DNA of 64,000 bases from Artemia franciscana (Eukaryota > Arthropoda > Branchiopoda > Anostraca > Artemiidae). A program made the position numbers and the translations under genes. The DNA is taken from positions 51,468,068 through 51,532,067 of the forward strand of contig NC_088866.1 in NCBI RefSeq assembly GCF_032884065.1, written 5' to 3'. The notes beneath the pieces were generated by a model. It made no database searches. It was not told where the DNA came from and saw only the letters and a list, made by a program, of their open reading frames with translations. This document shows positions 21,860 through 33,043 of the stretch, piece by piece (the first letter of the stretch is position 1; the number at the start of each line of letters is the position of its first letter).

Positions 21860-23190
21860 TTTCCTAATAATAGATTCTATATGTTAACAATGGGCAACTT
21901 GTATAACTTATGTAAGGTTTGTGAGGGGTTGTGACATCCGCAAAAATTTAGTTATTGGACTTTTCAACCATGATAAACAAAATGGCTATATAATTTTTTT
22001 TTGGTCGGATGTCTTTGGGGAAGGGCAGCAAAAGGGGTAGTGGGAGGGGGCTGGTTGCCCTCCAATCATTTTAATCTTAAAAAGGGCACTGGAACTTTCG
22101 ATCTCCAATTAAATGAACTCCCTCCGGTGTTTAAAAAAAAACATTAGTTCGATATGATCTCCCCTGGAGGAAAAAACAACAACAAACAAACAAAATTAGA
22201 TAGAGCCCAATACACTCTTTACGTAGGCTGCACTATTGCACTGCCTATGATTTTGTGTTTTCATAAATGAAACTGACCCTTGATATGATTTAGCTTGTTT
22301 ACCAGCCAGTTGTCACCAAATTACAAGTTATTAACAGTTAATAGCGGCAAACACTGTAATATAGGAGCCGTTACAATTGAAAATTCGTGGCTACCAAACG
22401 CTAAAATTTTAATGTTATCGTCTGTTGCGTCCAAATGACCGAATCGTTGTAATTAATGGACATTATCAAGATAGCGGTAGATATTCTGTCAGCAATACCA
22501 TCTATTATTATCAGTGGTATAATTATTTTTTCAACTTTCACATTTTGACTAATTCCGGCACTGAATTAATAAGATCATTGCACTTACTGAATGAGGATGA
22601 GATTTCAAAAGGCCGGAACTTCAATGATTGTTACATCAGATCTTTTCTCTTCATTCATTCTTTTAATCTTTCATGTTTTTATCATTCATCATTTATGTTT
22701 CATGTTTCTATCATTCTTCTCTCATTTTTCTTTTTCGGGCATAAGTCAATAAAATTTGACTTATTTTTGACGAATTTCTAAAGCAAAATCAAACATAAAG
22801 TCTAGATCCATAGGATTAAGTGAACCTGGCTTGATCAGAAATAGATGATATTATTTGGTTTTTTATCTTATTCCTTTTGGCATGGATGAATGATCCCGTC
22901 GTGCATTCCAACTAAAAAAGCTATAGTAAATTAGTAGGAATTAACACGAATGAAACATTGAAGGAAAAAGTCGTGCGAATTGCAACTATAGCGTATTCAA
23001 CCTTCTACGGCAGCATATACTTCCTTGCGTGGAAATTGTCTCCACAAGTGCAGAATACCAAAACTAATTTTGTTCCAAATGAAGCGTCAACTTATTATTT
23101 TTTTGGTTGAATTTTTGCTGTATTTGTTACACTAGGAAGCTTACTAATAATAAACTTACTTAACCAGAAAAAAATCACTGAAAACGAAAA
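21860..23190. other. Repeat fragment and unassigned sequence
   Basis: 21960-22260 matches the 415-bp array family at 38.9-40.6 kb (words AAATGGCTAT, GGTTGCCCTCCAATCA, AAGGGCACT, and the end word TTGCACTGCCTATGATT). 22260-23190 is AT-rich and I recognise nothing in it; the 118-codon frame at 22425 has no family features. Confidence 0.5.
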
Positions 23191-23194
23191 TAAA

Positions 23195-25180
23195 CTAGAT
23201 TTACGTTGCATGGGCGACGTGAGGTGTTGTGGCAACCTTTGTTCGGCTTTTCCGAGTAAAGTGTTGCGAGAGCAACACTTAAGTTTGGTTTCCTCGCTTC
23301 GATTAAACGCTGAAGTTGTTAATCTGCAAGGATCTTAAAATAAATACTAGGTACACCAATTCGCAAAAGTTGCAAACCCCTGATCGCTGAAGTTTATTGT
23401 AGCCTAACAGCCGATTAGTACTTACATGTCCCCTACATGTCTTACCACTGTAACCGAATTGGTCTTACCATCAAACACACCAGAAACAAATAATAGTTGC
23501 ACCAACTAGCAAAATTTACGAACCCCTTATTGCCGAAGATGATTATGAACTAACATCCGAGTGTTACTTAAAAATCCCCTATATGTCTCACAATTGATAT
23601 CGGCCTATTTTTGGTTTCAGTGTGTACCTTACTACTGAAGTTGTCAACCCCTTTAAACTTTCAAAGTGGTATATCTCATGAAGGAATTTTTCCACCAAAA
23701 AATGATTGACATACACTTTGATCAGCTCATCAAGAGCTATTGACTGCCGTCCAAAAAAAGATTATCTGTCTTAGTTCAAAAGTTGACTTTTTTGCGGTAG
23801 GCCATGTTTCTAACGTCATCACTTAGAAAGGAGCAAAGGATAAACTCCAATTTCTTTAACAATGAGAGATCTTTTAAAGTTTATGAGGCACATCTTATAT
23901 CATTTCTGTATCGGCCTATTTCTGGTTTCCTGGGGGACCCTACTACTTAAGTTGTCAGCCCCTTTAAACTTTCAAACTGGTATATCTCATAAAGGAATTT
24001 TTTCACCAAAAAAATGGTTGACATACACTTTGATCAGCTCATCAAGAGCTATTGATTGCCGTCCGAAAAACAAATTTTTTGTCCTAGCTCAAAAGTTGAC
24101 TTTTTTGCCGTAGGCCAAGTTTCTAACGTCATCACTTAGAAAGGAGCAAAGGATAAACTCTAATTTCTTTAGCAATGAGAGAACTTTTAAAATTTAAGAG
24201 GCACATCTGATATCATTTCTGTATCGGCTTATTTTTGGTTTCTCTGTGTACCTTACTACTGAAGTTGTCAACCCCTTTAAACTTTTAAACTGGTATATCT
24301 CATGAAGTAATTTTTACACCTAGTTTTCTGAGCCTGATCCATCATTCTCAAATCAAAACTAGATCTACGTTGCATGGGCAATGTGAGGTATTGTGGCAAC
24401 CTTTGTTTGGCTTCGCCGAGTAAAGTGTTGCGACAGCAACACTTTGGTTTTGTTTCCTCGCTTCGATCAAATGCTGATGTTGTTAATCTGTAAGGATCTT
24501 AAAATAAATACTAGGTATACCAACTCACAAAAGTTGGAAACCCCTCACTGCAACTGCAACAAGTTGCAAGCCCATCATAACTGAAGTAGCCTAACTTGAT
24601 TGTAGCCTAACAGCCAATTATTACTTACAAGTTCCGTACATGCTTTACCGCTAGAACCAAATTAGTCTTACCATCAAATACACCAGAAACAAATAATAGG
24701 TACACCAACTAACAAAAGTTCCGACCCTCTCATTGCTGAAGATGATTATGAGCTAACATCTTACTGTTGCTAAAAACCTCCCTATTTCCCTCACAATTGG
24801 TATTGGCCTATTTTCGATTTCAGTGTGTACCTTACTACTGAATTTGTCAACCCCTTTAAACTTTCAAACTGGTATTCTCATGAAGGAATTTTTTTATCAA
24901 AAAATGGATAAAATATAGTTCGATCAGCTTATCAAGAGGTATCGACTGCCGTCGAAAAAAAAATATCTATCTGTCTTAGTTCAAAAGTTGACTTTTTTTG
25001 CCGTTGGGCCAAGTTTCTTACATCATCACTTAGAAAGGAACAAAAGATAAACTCTAATATCTTTAGCAATGAGAGAAATTTTAAAGTGTAAGAGGCACAT
25101 CCGATACCATTTCTCCACTGCAATCCCAAGTGTGAAAAACCGAATGATAAACTCAGCTAAAATCACGAAAAGAAATGGGT
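23195..25180. repeat. Direct repeats of about 1.15 kb and shorter inside the right arm
   Basis: The block starting TTTACGTTGCATGGGC at about 23200 recurs at about 24360 (TCTACGTTGCATGGGC). Each copy has a perfect hairpin: arms AAGTGTTGC/GCAACACTT, loop GAGA at 23259-23280 and loop GACA at 24422-24445. The block with GATCAGCTCATCAAGAG recurs at about 23720, 24035 and, altered, 24920. This indicates nested tandem amplification. Confidence 0.8.
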
Positions 25181-25651
25181 GGAAATAATAGATGGCAGCA
25201 CTTTCGGTCCCCACTTTTTGTTTCTGTAAATTTTTCTATTTATTCATTTAAGCAAAATATGTTGGCTGTGGATTCGGGTATCTGCCGCATATATTTAACT
25301 CTTATAGATTTTAGTCCATCTTCAATTTGAAACTCGTGCCTGCCTGCTTTTCTACTAGAATGGAGCTTTTCACTTGACAGCGGAAACATGGTTTGATGAA
25401 ACAAAAGCTTGTGTGCATAACTTCAGATAGTCCTCTCTGACATAGGCTATAACAATCCTCTTCACTTCACACACTAAAGGCTCTGGCTCAAGGACAAGCA
25501 ATAATCGTCCTTTTTTGCCCCAGGCAAGAGTTCTAAGAAGCTTTCCAAAATATGAAGTCATATTCATCAATCCGGCCTAGGGTCCACACTTTCTGTAAAA
25601 AAACGCAGAGGTCAGACCTTTACCACTCTCTAGGAATAAGCTAAAATAGGG

Positions 25652-26960
25652 GTGCTAGGAAAAATAACACAACAAATCAAAGTGTTGCTCTCGCTACTTA
25701 ATGAAAGGGAGCTTGACATTTGCTTTTACCACTCAATTGATGAGATCAATGCTCGATCTGCGGCTACTGAGTGCATTTTTAAGCTACAAAAGAAAGTTTC
25801 TCGTGGTGTTATTGGCCTTTGGGCAAAGTGTTTAAGATATGGGTCCCCTCTCCTGACTGAGCATCTGAGCTTACTCTTTCCGGTTATATTCTGACATAGT
25901 ATAGTTCCTAATTTTTTCAGTAGTGGAGTAATAACCCCAGTATTGAAAAGAGGAAAACCCCTGGACCAATTTTCTCCTTTTAAGCCAGTTACTTCGTCAC
26001 TGGTTTTGTTCAAAGTTTTTGAGTTACCAATTATTGACGAGACATCTGATAAGTCTTAGACACCGGATACTCAGTTCGACTTCAAGAAAAGAAGTAGGCA
26101 AAGCCCATGCTCACCATTTGATTGCTAATTAACTTCTACATGCTCGTGAAAATAATAAGGTATTATACTTTGCTGGATTAAAAGTATCTAGAGCTTTTAA
26201 CATGGGTGTACATCCGCATGTCTTATTTACTGCTTATAAACGTTGAGTATATATTTCGTCATCAAATCGATACGTGATATGTATAAAAAGCTAAATGCCA
26301 GAGTTATGGTCACCATCTCACCTGGTAAGGTAGAAATTACTACATCAATTCCTGCAAAAACGATATTAGACAGGGCGCTGTTACTTCTTCATCCCATTTA
26401 ACAATACTGTAATTATGCCACAACATAATGCTCTAACCACATGTATATTTAAAGGTGTTAAAGTTTCGCTAACCAGCTGTTCGGAGGACGTCCTAAATAT
26501 TAATAGAACAGCCTTTGGAATTAAAGAAAATTTTGAATTCTCTGTAGGGAGTATAGACGTATTGATCTTCGATTTAATGAGAGTAAGACTAAGTTCCTGG
26601 TGTTCAATCAACGTTCAGATTGCCTGATAAATGTTCAGTTGAGTGAACATGTTATTAAAGCACGAGATACACTGATGTATTTTGGTGTACCAATTGGGTT
26701 AAATCTTCGCACCACGTGTCAACTTTTGAAAGAGTTTTTTTTTGCCAGAAAATCTAGGAATGTGTATGGTTTACTGGCCGCGTTAAGATTTAAATTTAAC
26801 TGCTGCATCTTGTCTAGTGTTTATATTCCATTTGCTGTTTCGTATCTGCTCGCCCTTGCACCATTTTGGTCTCTTCATACTGCATCAGGTATTTAGGGTT
26901 ACGGAATTCTTTCTACAAGTGTGAAAAATATTTGCTACGGCTACCTCTCAGGACTAACAA
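25652..26960 (+). pseudogene. Degenerate LINE reverse transcriptase relic
   Basis: Frame-shifted remains of a non-LTR RT: YHSIDEINARSAATECIFKL, SGVITPVLKRGKP (the S-VIPI-KKG-P motif) with a decayed P-VTS---LFKVFE, then a D-RQGAVTSS block near 26365 where the family has RQG-PLSP, and finally RRIDLRFNESKTKFLVFNQR near 26560-26615 and TLMYFGVPIGLNLR. The order of blocks is that of an RT palm and thumb. At least six stops or shifts are present. It abuts the right end of the large inverted repeat. Confidence 0.7.
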
Positions 26961-27216
26961 CAGCTCCCTATCCTCGCGATACAGAGTTGTTATTCTAGTG
27001 TCCTCGGTCCAGAAAAGAAATGATAGATATCAAAGGTAAATTATTGGAGTTCATTTGGGAATCAAACCTGAATAAAGATGCAAGGGTAAATTATTAGTTT
27101 AGCGGTTTTCCGCTCATTCAGTAGCATTTTCTCAAGAAATATGTAACTTTCTTTTCTTCTTATGGTAACACTGACAAATGTCAGGCGTAATTTTTAAGTC
27201 CTGCAAGTGCGTAAAT

Positions 27217-27397
27217 ATGAATAAAAGTGTTTTACTTCTTAAATCTAGTGGTGCTCCTCAATCACAAGACGCTGAGGATGCTTATATATTTGAATTGAAA
27301 GATTTATTTATTCCTTTTCTTGTCAATACCCTATCTTTCACATTCTTTGCTTTAGACCAGTTATGGGGATTTATTCAACATCCGGAAAATTATTCAG
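27217..27397 (+). CDS. UROS: UROS first coding exon (uroporphyrinogen-III synthase)
   Basis: Uroporphyrinogen-III synthase closes and inverts ring D of hydroxymethylbilane in cytosolic haem synthesis. The ATG at 27217 gives MNKSVLLLKSSGA, matching the family's N-terminal beta strand (VLLLK). Then come DAYIFEL (family DPYIREL), an IPFLVNTLSFTF stretch (family IPVLSFEFLSL) and FIQHPENYSG (family L-HPEDYGG). The exon ends in phase 1 at TCAG|GTAAGT, which is where human UROS is split after DYG. An in-frame ATG lies 39 bases upstream at 27178, but family alignment favours 27217. I did not find the later exons; they may lie within or beyond the repeats downstream. Confidence 0.8.
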
Positions 27398-27403
27398 GTA
27401 AGT
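27398..27403 (+). promoter_or_regulatory. Splice donor of UROS exon 1
   Basis: GTAAGT directly after TATTCAG, a consensus-like 5' splice site that ends the coding exon in phase 1. Confidence 0.75.
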
Positions 27404-27820
27404 AAAGTATAAAAATTTTAAATTTAAAAATGAAATATAATTAGTTCATCATTTAATACTCTTTCAAAAATACCAGAACTAGGTCAGGCCTAATCACTGG
27501 TAAATCAATAAGCTGCTCTTTCATATAGGCTAATGTAACTAGGGAGAAAGTGAATAGGCCTGTATCATGTGATGCCTTTTTATATTCTTTCCATATATAA
27601 TAAGCACATAATAAATGCTTCTTGTCAAAATTCAATCTTGAGCCCTAAAGGTAGGCTAATTAGGCCCATAGGATAGCCTAACTTATAGCCTAGTTTTTAA
27701 ACTGCATGACCTACCAATAAAGTGAACATACTACTTGATGCTTTTTTTATGTTCTCTACAAATATAAGGTAAAATTCTAATTAATTGACTTCTTGCTATC
27801 TAAATGACAAATTTTCAAAA

Positions 27821-29166
27821 AAAATTATGACAGTTCATGTAACTGACTAACCAATAAAGTGAACATACCATGCAATGCCTTTTTTATGTTCTTTATGACA
27901 ATAATAATCACTTATACCATAATTTGAAATTTAAGCACTTTGAAACCTAAACTAAGCTTATTATAAATAATTTTAGCACTGAGAAAATGTAGCATTATTT
28001 TTTCAAAAATGATGGAAAAAGGGTAAATTTATAGCAAACAGTATTACTGGCTTTTTTATAAAGTGAATATACCACTTGATGCCTTTTTTATGCTCTTTAC
28101 AAATATAATAATTGCTTCTACCTGAAATTCAGATTTAAGCACTTTTTGACCTCTTAAAAATGACCTAAATATGGGGTAGCCTATAAAAAGGCTCAGAAAA
28201 TTGGTCTCAAACCTTAAATACCTTATAATATTGATCTCAAACTTACTGTTATAAATCCATTTTTATTTTTATTTTATATAATCCACAAGCACTGATTTTC
28301 CAATATTAATTTGGATAAATTCATTTTTCTAATCTTATGATGTTTTCTTCTTCATTGACATTGAATTTTAAATAAAAGCATGCACTTTTGGTCAAAAATA
28401 TGAAAGCTGGCTATTATGAATGCCACTTATACTGTTTGTTATAAATTTAACTATATTAAGTACAGCAATGGTTAGTACAATTTTAATATATGCTATGCTT
28501 TACCCCCACCCCCTGATGCACAAATATATAGCCCAAATTTGTTTCTAAACTATTACAGATTTGCAATTTCAAATATCCTATTATTTTGTAAAAAACGACT
28601 GAAAATGCATGCTTTAATTGAAATTTTGGCAACAAGGAAGAAGAAAACACCATAGCATTGATAAAATTTATTTATCCAATTTAATTGTGGAAAATCAGTG
28701 CTTGTGGATAATATAACATTAAAAAAATGGATTTATAATGAAACAGTAAGTTTGAGTCCAATGTTATAAAGTTTGAGACAAATGTTTTAAGCCTTTTTTA
28801 TACCCCTTATTTAGGTGAGGTCAAAAAGTGCTTAAATCTGAATTTCCAGTAGAAGCAATTATTATATTTGTAAAGAGCATAAAAAAGGCATCAAGTGATA
28901 TATTCACTTTATACAAAAGCCAGTAATACTGTTTGCTATAATTTACCAGAAAAAGATAGTGGTGTGAAAATGTAGTATTATTTTGTCAAAAATTTATTGA
29001 TAACTCATACTGTAATTGAAAGTTTGTCATTTTTAAGAGCTCAAAAAGTGCTTCAATATTGAATTTGTGGTAGAAGCAGTTATTATATTTGTAACAAACA
29101 TAAAAAAGGCATTGAGCGGTATGTTCACTTTATTGGTAAGTCAGTTATATAAACTGTCATAATTTT
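27821..29166. mobile_element. Foldback element of about 1.35 kb
   Basis: The left half (27821 to about 28330) and right half (about 28660-29166) are inverted copies. Shared words are TTATGACAGTT / AACTGTCATAA at the ends, AATAAAGTGAACATACC, GATGCCTTTTTTATG, AATTTAAGCACTTT and CCACAAGCACTGATTTTCC near the centre. About 330 bases of unpaired AT-rich sequence form the loop. No coding capacity. A further partial left-type unit precedes it at 27695-27780. Confidence 0.82.
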
Positions 29167-29169
29167 ACC

Positions 29170-30095
29170 CAACTCTCTATGATGTTTCAGTTTGCTGCAA
29201 ATAACAAGAAAAAAAAGATACAGAACAAAAAAAGAAAAAAAAGGCCAAAAGATCAGTGTTCCATGTGCAGTGATTTGATTTTCCTTTTTGTTCAAGGTGA
29301 GGCTACACTAAAAACAAAACAACAAATAAATATGCATCTGTGTTCTTCCTCCCCCCCCCCCCCCAAAACAACAAAATTCTACTTGTTTTTAGATAGGAGT
29401 TTCTTTTGTATAGTGATACAGATGCTGTGGTTTTTGTAAAGATATTGACATTGTAGGGGGTGTTTCCCTCCTTTTCTAAAAATCATCCAAATTTTTTGAA
29501 GCTAGTTGCCTAGCTTTTGATTGGCAGCATTAAACTAATTTAATTTTTATATTTCATATTTATATTATTTTTTTATATTTCATATTTTGATTTTTATATT
29601 ACATAAAAAGCCAATTTTTTTTATGCATATATCATTATTGAAATTGTCTTGTCTGGAGTTTCTGTCTATACTTAGTCAAGTTACTCATTACTTGTAGTTC
29701 TTTACTGTGGAGTGTTTGATTATAATTTTCTACAAAGCTTAAGTCAGTTCATCTTTCAGTAAAATAATATATTTTAGAATTTGACTGATGTTGATAAATA
29801 TTGTAATTGAGTTTATTTGAGTTAGTTTTAGCCTATATCATTTTTTTTACTTTCCTGTTAAAATTTCAAAGCAGAAAAAAATTGTTATTTGAATTGATTT
29901 TTGATCTTTGTTTCAAAAATACACTCTATATTAACAAAAGGGTTTTGTGTACCATGGAGACAAAAGTCAAGAACATACATGATATTTTTTTATTAGATAA
30001 GGGTTTTATATCTGGGATTTCTTAAAGTTTTGCATTAGATATGTGCAACTTTGCCATTTAAATAAATATTCTGATAGCCTCTGGTTAAGGATATG
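29170..30095. other. No gene recognised
   Basis: AT-rich, with a Lys-rich frame from A runs at 29205-29245 and a C run at 29351-29363. No splice-bounded exon with family features was seen. Confidence 0.4.
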
Positions 30096-30099
30096 TTAA

Positions 30100-30423
30100 A
30101 TTTTTTGCAGTTCATATAATTGACTTACCAATAAAGTAGACATACCACTTGATGCCTTTTTTGTGTTCTTTACAAATGTAATAATTGCTTCTATTACAAA
30201 TTCCAATTTAAGCACTTTTTGACCTAACCTAAACTAACCTTATTATAAATAATTTTGGCACTGAAAAAATATAGTATTATTTTGTTGAAAATGACCAAGA
30301 AAACAGTGCTGAGAAATGTAGTAATATTTCAAAGAGATTATTATATTTGTAAAGAACATCAAAAAAGGCATCAAGTGGTATTTTCACTTTATTGGTAAGT
30401 CAATTATATGAACTGCAAAAAAA
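30100..30423. mobile_element. 324-bp MITE flanked by TTAA
   Basis: The ends are inverted repeats of about 80 bases (outer words TTTTTTGCAGTTCATATAAT and its complement, inner GATGCCTTTTTTGTG and CAAAAAAGGCATC). Both flanks carry TTAA (30096-30099 and 30424-30427), the target duplication of piggyBac-type transposons. The termini resemble the foldback at 27821-29166, so both belong to one family. No open frame of note. Confidence 0.8.
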
Positions 30424-30699
30424 TTAAAACCATGAAGATCTCAACATTACCTTTTTATGATTTCTAGTTTTTCCACTCTAGAAATGACACCAAAAAGTGT
30501 TATGTGGCAGGAGTGCAAAGTCTTACCCAAGAAAGGAGTATGTCAGGAAATTTTTGTATCTTAGAAAAGTATCTTAATCAAGAGAAGTAAAAAAGAGATA
30601 GTGTCTCAATTTTGTTGCTAAAAACCTCTCTGTGACCTTGGGGTAGCTTGCTACTCCAAAAACTGCTGGAAAAATTAATATTTACCCTTACTTAACAAA

Positions 30700-31626
30700 A
30701 ATATAGCCATCATTTTAAGGAATGACAAGTTTTATTACAATAAACACCATCTAGCAAGCTTAATAAACAGCTAGCTAGTATTGTGCAAGCATTCCCCCTC
30801 TCTTGGAAAACCATCTAATCCCTGAAACTCTACAAGATAAAATCCTGGAATAATTCAGCAAAGCAATTAATAGCAAAAATACAAAAACTAAGCAAAACTA
30901 ATATTTGTTTTGCTGATACTCCAATTGATCTAATAAAAGCATTCCTTGGTAAAATATCAACACACCTTGTTAGAGTTTTTAATGATATCTTTAATTCTGG
31001 ATCTCAAAAACCTTGAAAACCCTGATACTTGGTTGAATCTTTTATTAATTGAGCTTCAGAAAGTGTTTACCTAATTGACTACAGTTCTGTTGTGAATAAA
31101 CTGCTGATGGAGTTTTATGTACTTTTTCTAGTTAAAATTGTTGTTTCCTTTTTAACAAATCTTCCCCAAGTGATTAGATATAAAAATGTTTATTCTGTTC
31201 CCCTTCCTATGTTTTGTGGGAGTCCCCTGGTAAACCCTGAAGGGTCCCATTTTATTCTTTATAATGGTTAATAGCCTCATGACTGACTGCACAGAGAAAT
31301 GGAAGTATGTGAACAACCTATCTGCACTTGAGGTTTATTGACAAAAAATATTAAAAGCTTAGTGATGACACTACTTGACGATTTCACACAGGAGGCTTAT
31401 TTGTTGAAGATGAAAGTTAATGCTAATAAATTGTCTATATCCCCCTTCTCTCACAAACCCCATTCCTCCCAAAATCTCTGTCACATTCATTAAACTACTT
31501 GGGGTGACAATTACTGCTGATTTGAAGTGGGATGTCCATGTTCCAAACATCCTGAAACAAGTTTCCCCTCTAAAACTTCAGTCTAAAACTTTCAGTCTTC
31601 ATTCAGTCTTTGACCTATATGGTTGA
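30700..31626 (+). pseudogene. LINE reverse transcriptase relic
   Basis: Broken frames give FLTNLPQVIRYKNVYS with MFCGSPLVNPEG (family G-PQG--LGP), then GPILFFIMVNSLMTDC and KWKYVNNLSALE, where the catalytic YVDD reads YVNN. After further breaks KLLGVTITADLKWDVHV (31480-31545) matches the post-palm LGV-I---L-W--HV motif. It lies directly upstream of the nearly complete LINE starting about 31640. Confidence 0.72.
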
Positions 31627-31963
31627 AAACCAGTTTATATTGGTTGGTTAATTTACAGAGGATTATTGTTTGGATATTTATTTCATTGCGCAACTATTGA
31701 AATTGTGTACAATGCTATATAGTGCTGTGAACAACTTGCTTTTGATAATTGGATAATGAAAATCGTGTACGCAACTATTTAAGTTGTGTAACGTGCTGTG
31801 AACAATTTGCTTTGAATAATTGGATATTTTGGATAATTAAAATTGTGTACGCAACTTCTGAATATACATCTTGTGAGTATTGCTACCTGATTTGCTATTG
31901 CTTTTACTGACAACTATTGTGGCCCCGCCCACGAATTTTGATGAAATTTGATCATTTCACTGG

Positions 31964-33043
31964 ATGATGCCAGGTGAAAGACTTGTCTTGAATCCCGTGT
32001 TGAATTTCATTTCACGGGCTAGAAATGCAGGTTGTTCAGCTGATAATATTGTAAAGATTGCTTGCGATTTTTTCAAAGGAGATATGTTAATTGAAGCAAA
32101 GAAGATTTTGTGGGCTGACGCCTCTATTACTAGGGTAACTGAACGCCCCAAAGTGACTGATAATGTAAGTGATATGGTTCGAGCCTTTGATCTATGTGAT
32201 GAGAAAAAGATCAGCCTACCTCAGTATCTGATTTTCGAGCCAGATCAGGTCCCATATGGGCCAGGGGAGACAACAGCTACGTTAACTCGAAAGGTTGATG
32301 AACTCTACATGGAATTTAAAAGCTTCGCTGAGCACCATAAAGCAAGGTCAGTCGTGCAAACTATTCCTGATATGAAACCTCCCCCACCCGCAAAACCGTC
32401 CTATTCAGTTATTGTGAAAAATCCACCAAAAAACTTGAATAATCCTGATGCTCGAAAAGATTTCCTGGATAAAGCTTGTGGGGGTGTCAGTTCAAGCATA
32501 GTTGTTTTGAGGCCTAGGAGGGATGCATGGCAAGTAGTTCTGTCGGACAAGGGTGCCGCCAATACTTTGGCAGATGCATTAAGCAAAGCAGACCAATCCA
32601 TTAATGCTAAAGTGAAGAGTCCTGCCTTTTTCGGTATAGTACGCCGAGTGCCTGACAGAACATCTAAAAGTGACCTATGCGATCTCGCTAATAACTGTAT
32701 AGAAGTTGTTCAGTTAGGAAGTACGAGGTCTTTTCGATTAAAGTTTGAGTCACGTGACCACCTAAACTATGCCACTGAGAATCCCCTTGTTATTGGTTAC
32801 GAGCGTCTACCTATAACTGAGTACAAGTTTTTGCCTACCCAGTGCTACAAATGCCAGTGCTACGGCCATACTGCAAATAACTGTAAAGCTTCCCCGAGAT
32901 GCTCTAAATGCGCTGTTGACCACCAGAACTCCAAAGAAAACCCGTGTCAACTTGTCATGAAATGTGCTCTCTGTGGCTCCTCCGACCACCCCTGTTATTC
33001 GTATAAATGTCCAGAAGCACAGAAACTACTGCTTAAGAAATGA
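31964..33043 (+). CDS. LINE ORF1, zinc-knuckle nucleic-acid-binding protein
   Basis: Intact 359-codon frame. ORF1 proteins of non-LTR elements bind the element RNA and form the particle used for retrotransposition. The N-terminal half (to about residue 150) is a helical-looking region shared with the ORF1 at 62601. The middle (about 145-230) reads SYSVIVKNPPKNL... RRDAWQVVLSDK, an RRM-like fold by pattern. The C-terminus has three zinc knuckles: CYKCQCYGHTANNC (from about residue 294, CX2CX4HX4C), CSKC...H...C (from about 313) and CALCGSSDHPCYSYKC (from about 334). The stop overlaps the ORF2 start in ATGA. A nearby ATG at 31967 is an equal candidate start. Confidence 0.88.
   Translation: MMPGERLVLNPVLNFISRARNAGCSADNIVKIACDFFKGDMLIEAKKILWADASITRVTERPKVTDNVSDMVRAFDLCDEKKISLPQYLIFEPDQVPYGPGETTATLTRKVDELYMEFKSFAEHHKARSVVQTIPDMKPPPPAKPSYSVIVKNPPKNLNNPDARKDFLDKACGGVSSSIVVLRPRRDAWQVVLSDKGAANTLADALSKADQSINAKVKSPAFFGIVRRVPDRTSKSDLCDLANNCIEVVQLGSTRSFRLKFESRDHLNYATENPLVIGYERLPITEYKFLPTQCYKCQCYGHTANNCKASPRCSKCAVDHQNSKENPCQLVMKCALCGSSDHPCYSYKCPEAQKLLLKK

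Larger units (their letters stand above)
18309..25660. repeat. Large inverted repeat spanning about 7.35 kb
   Basis: The left arm (about 18309-19050) recurs inverted in the right arm (about 24600-25660). Matches run from the outer TCTAGCACC / GGTGCTAGGA words through AAGTGTGGACC, GCCGGATTGATGAA, AACTCTTGCCTG and the blocks to about 19050. The right arm has an extra insertion at about 25210-25480 and is preceded by further direct copies of the inner part (23380-24330). The interior holds a piggyBac relic, a minisatellite and unassigned sequence. Frames that look open in the arms are repeat sequence, not genes. Confidence 0.75.

Noticed and set aside
22425..22781. 118-codon frame
   Set aside because: No motif, no convincing start context or splice sites, biased composition toward the end.
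29179..29439. Lys-rich frame with CSMCSDL
   Set aside because: Preceded by a possible acceptor (TTTCAG), but the content is mainly A-run lysines and the Cys pair alone is not enough to call an exon of UROS or any other gene.
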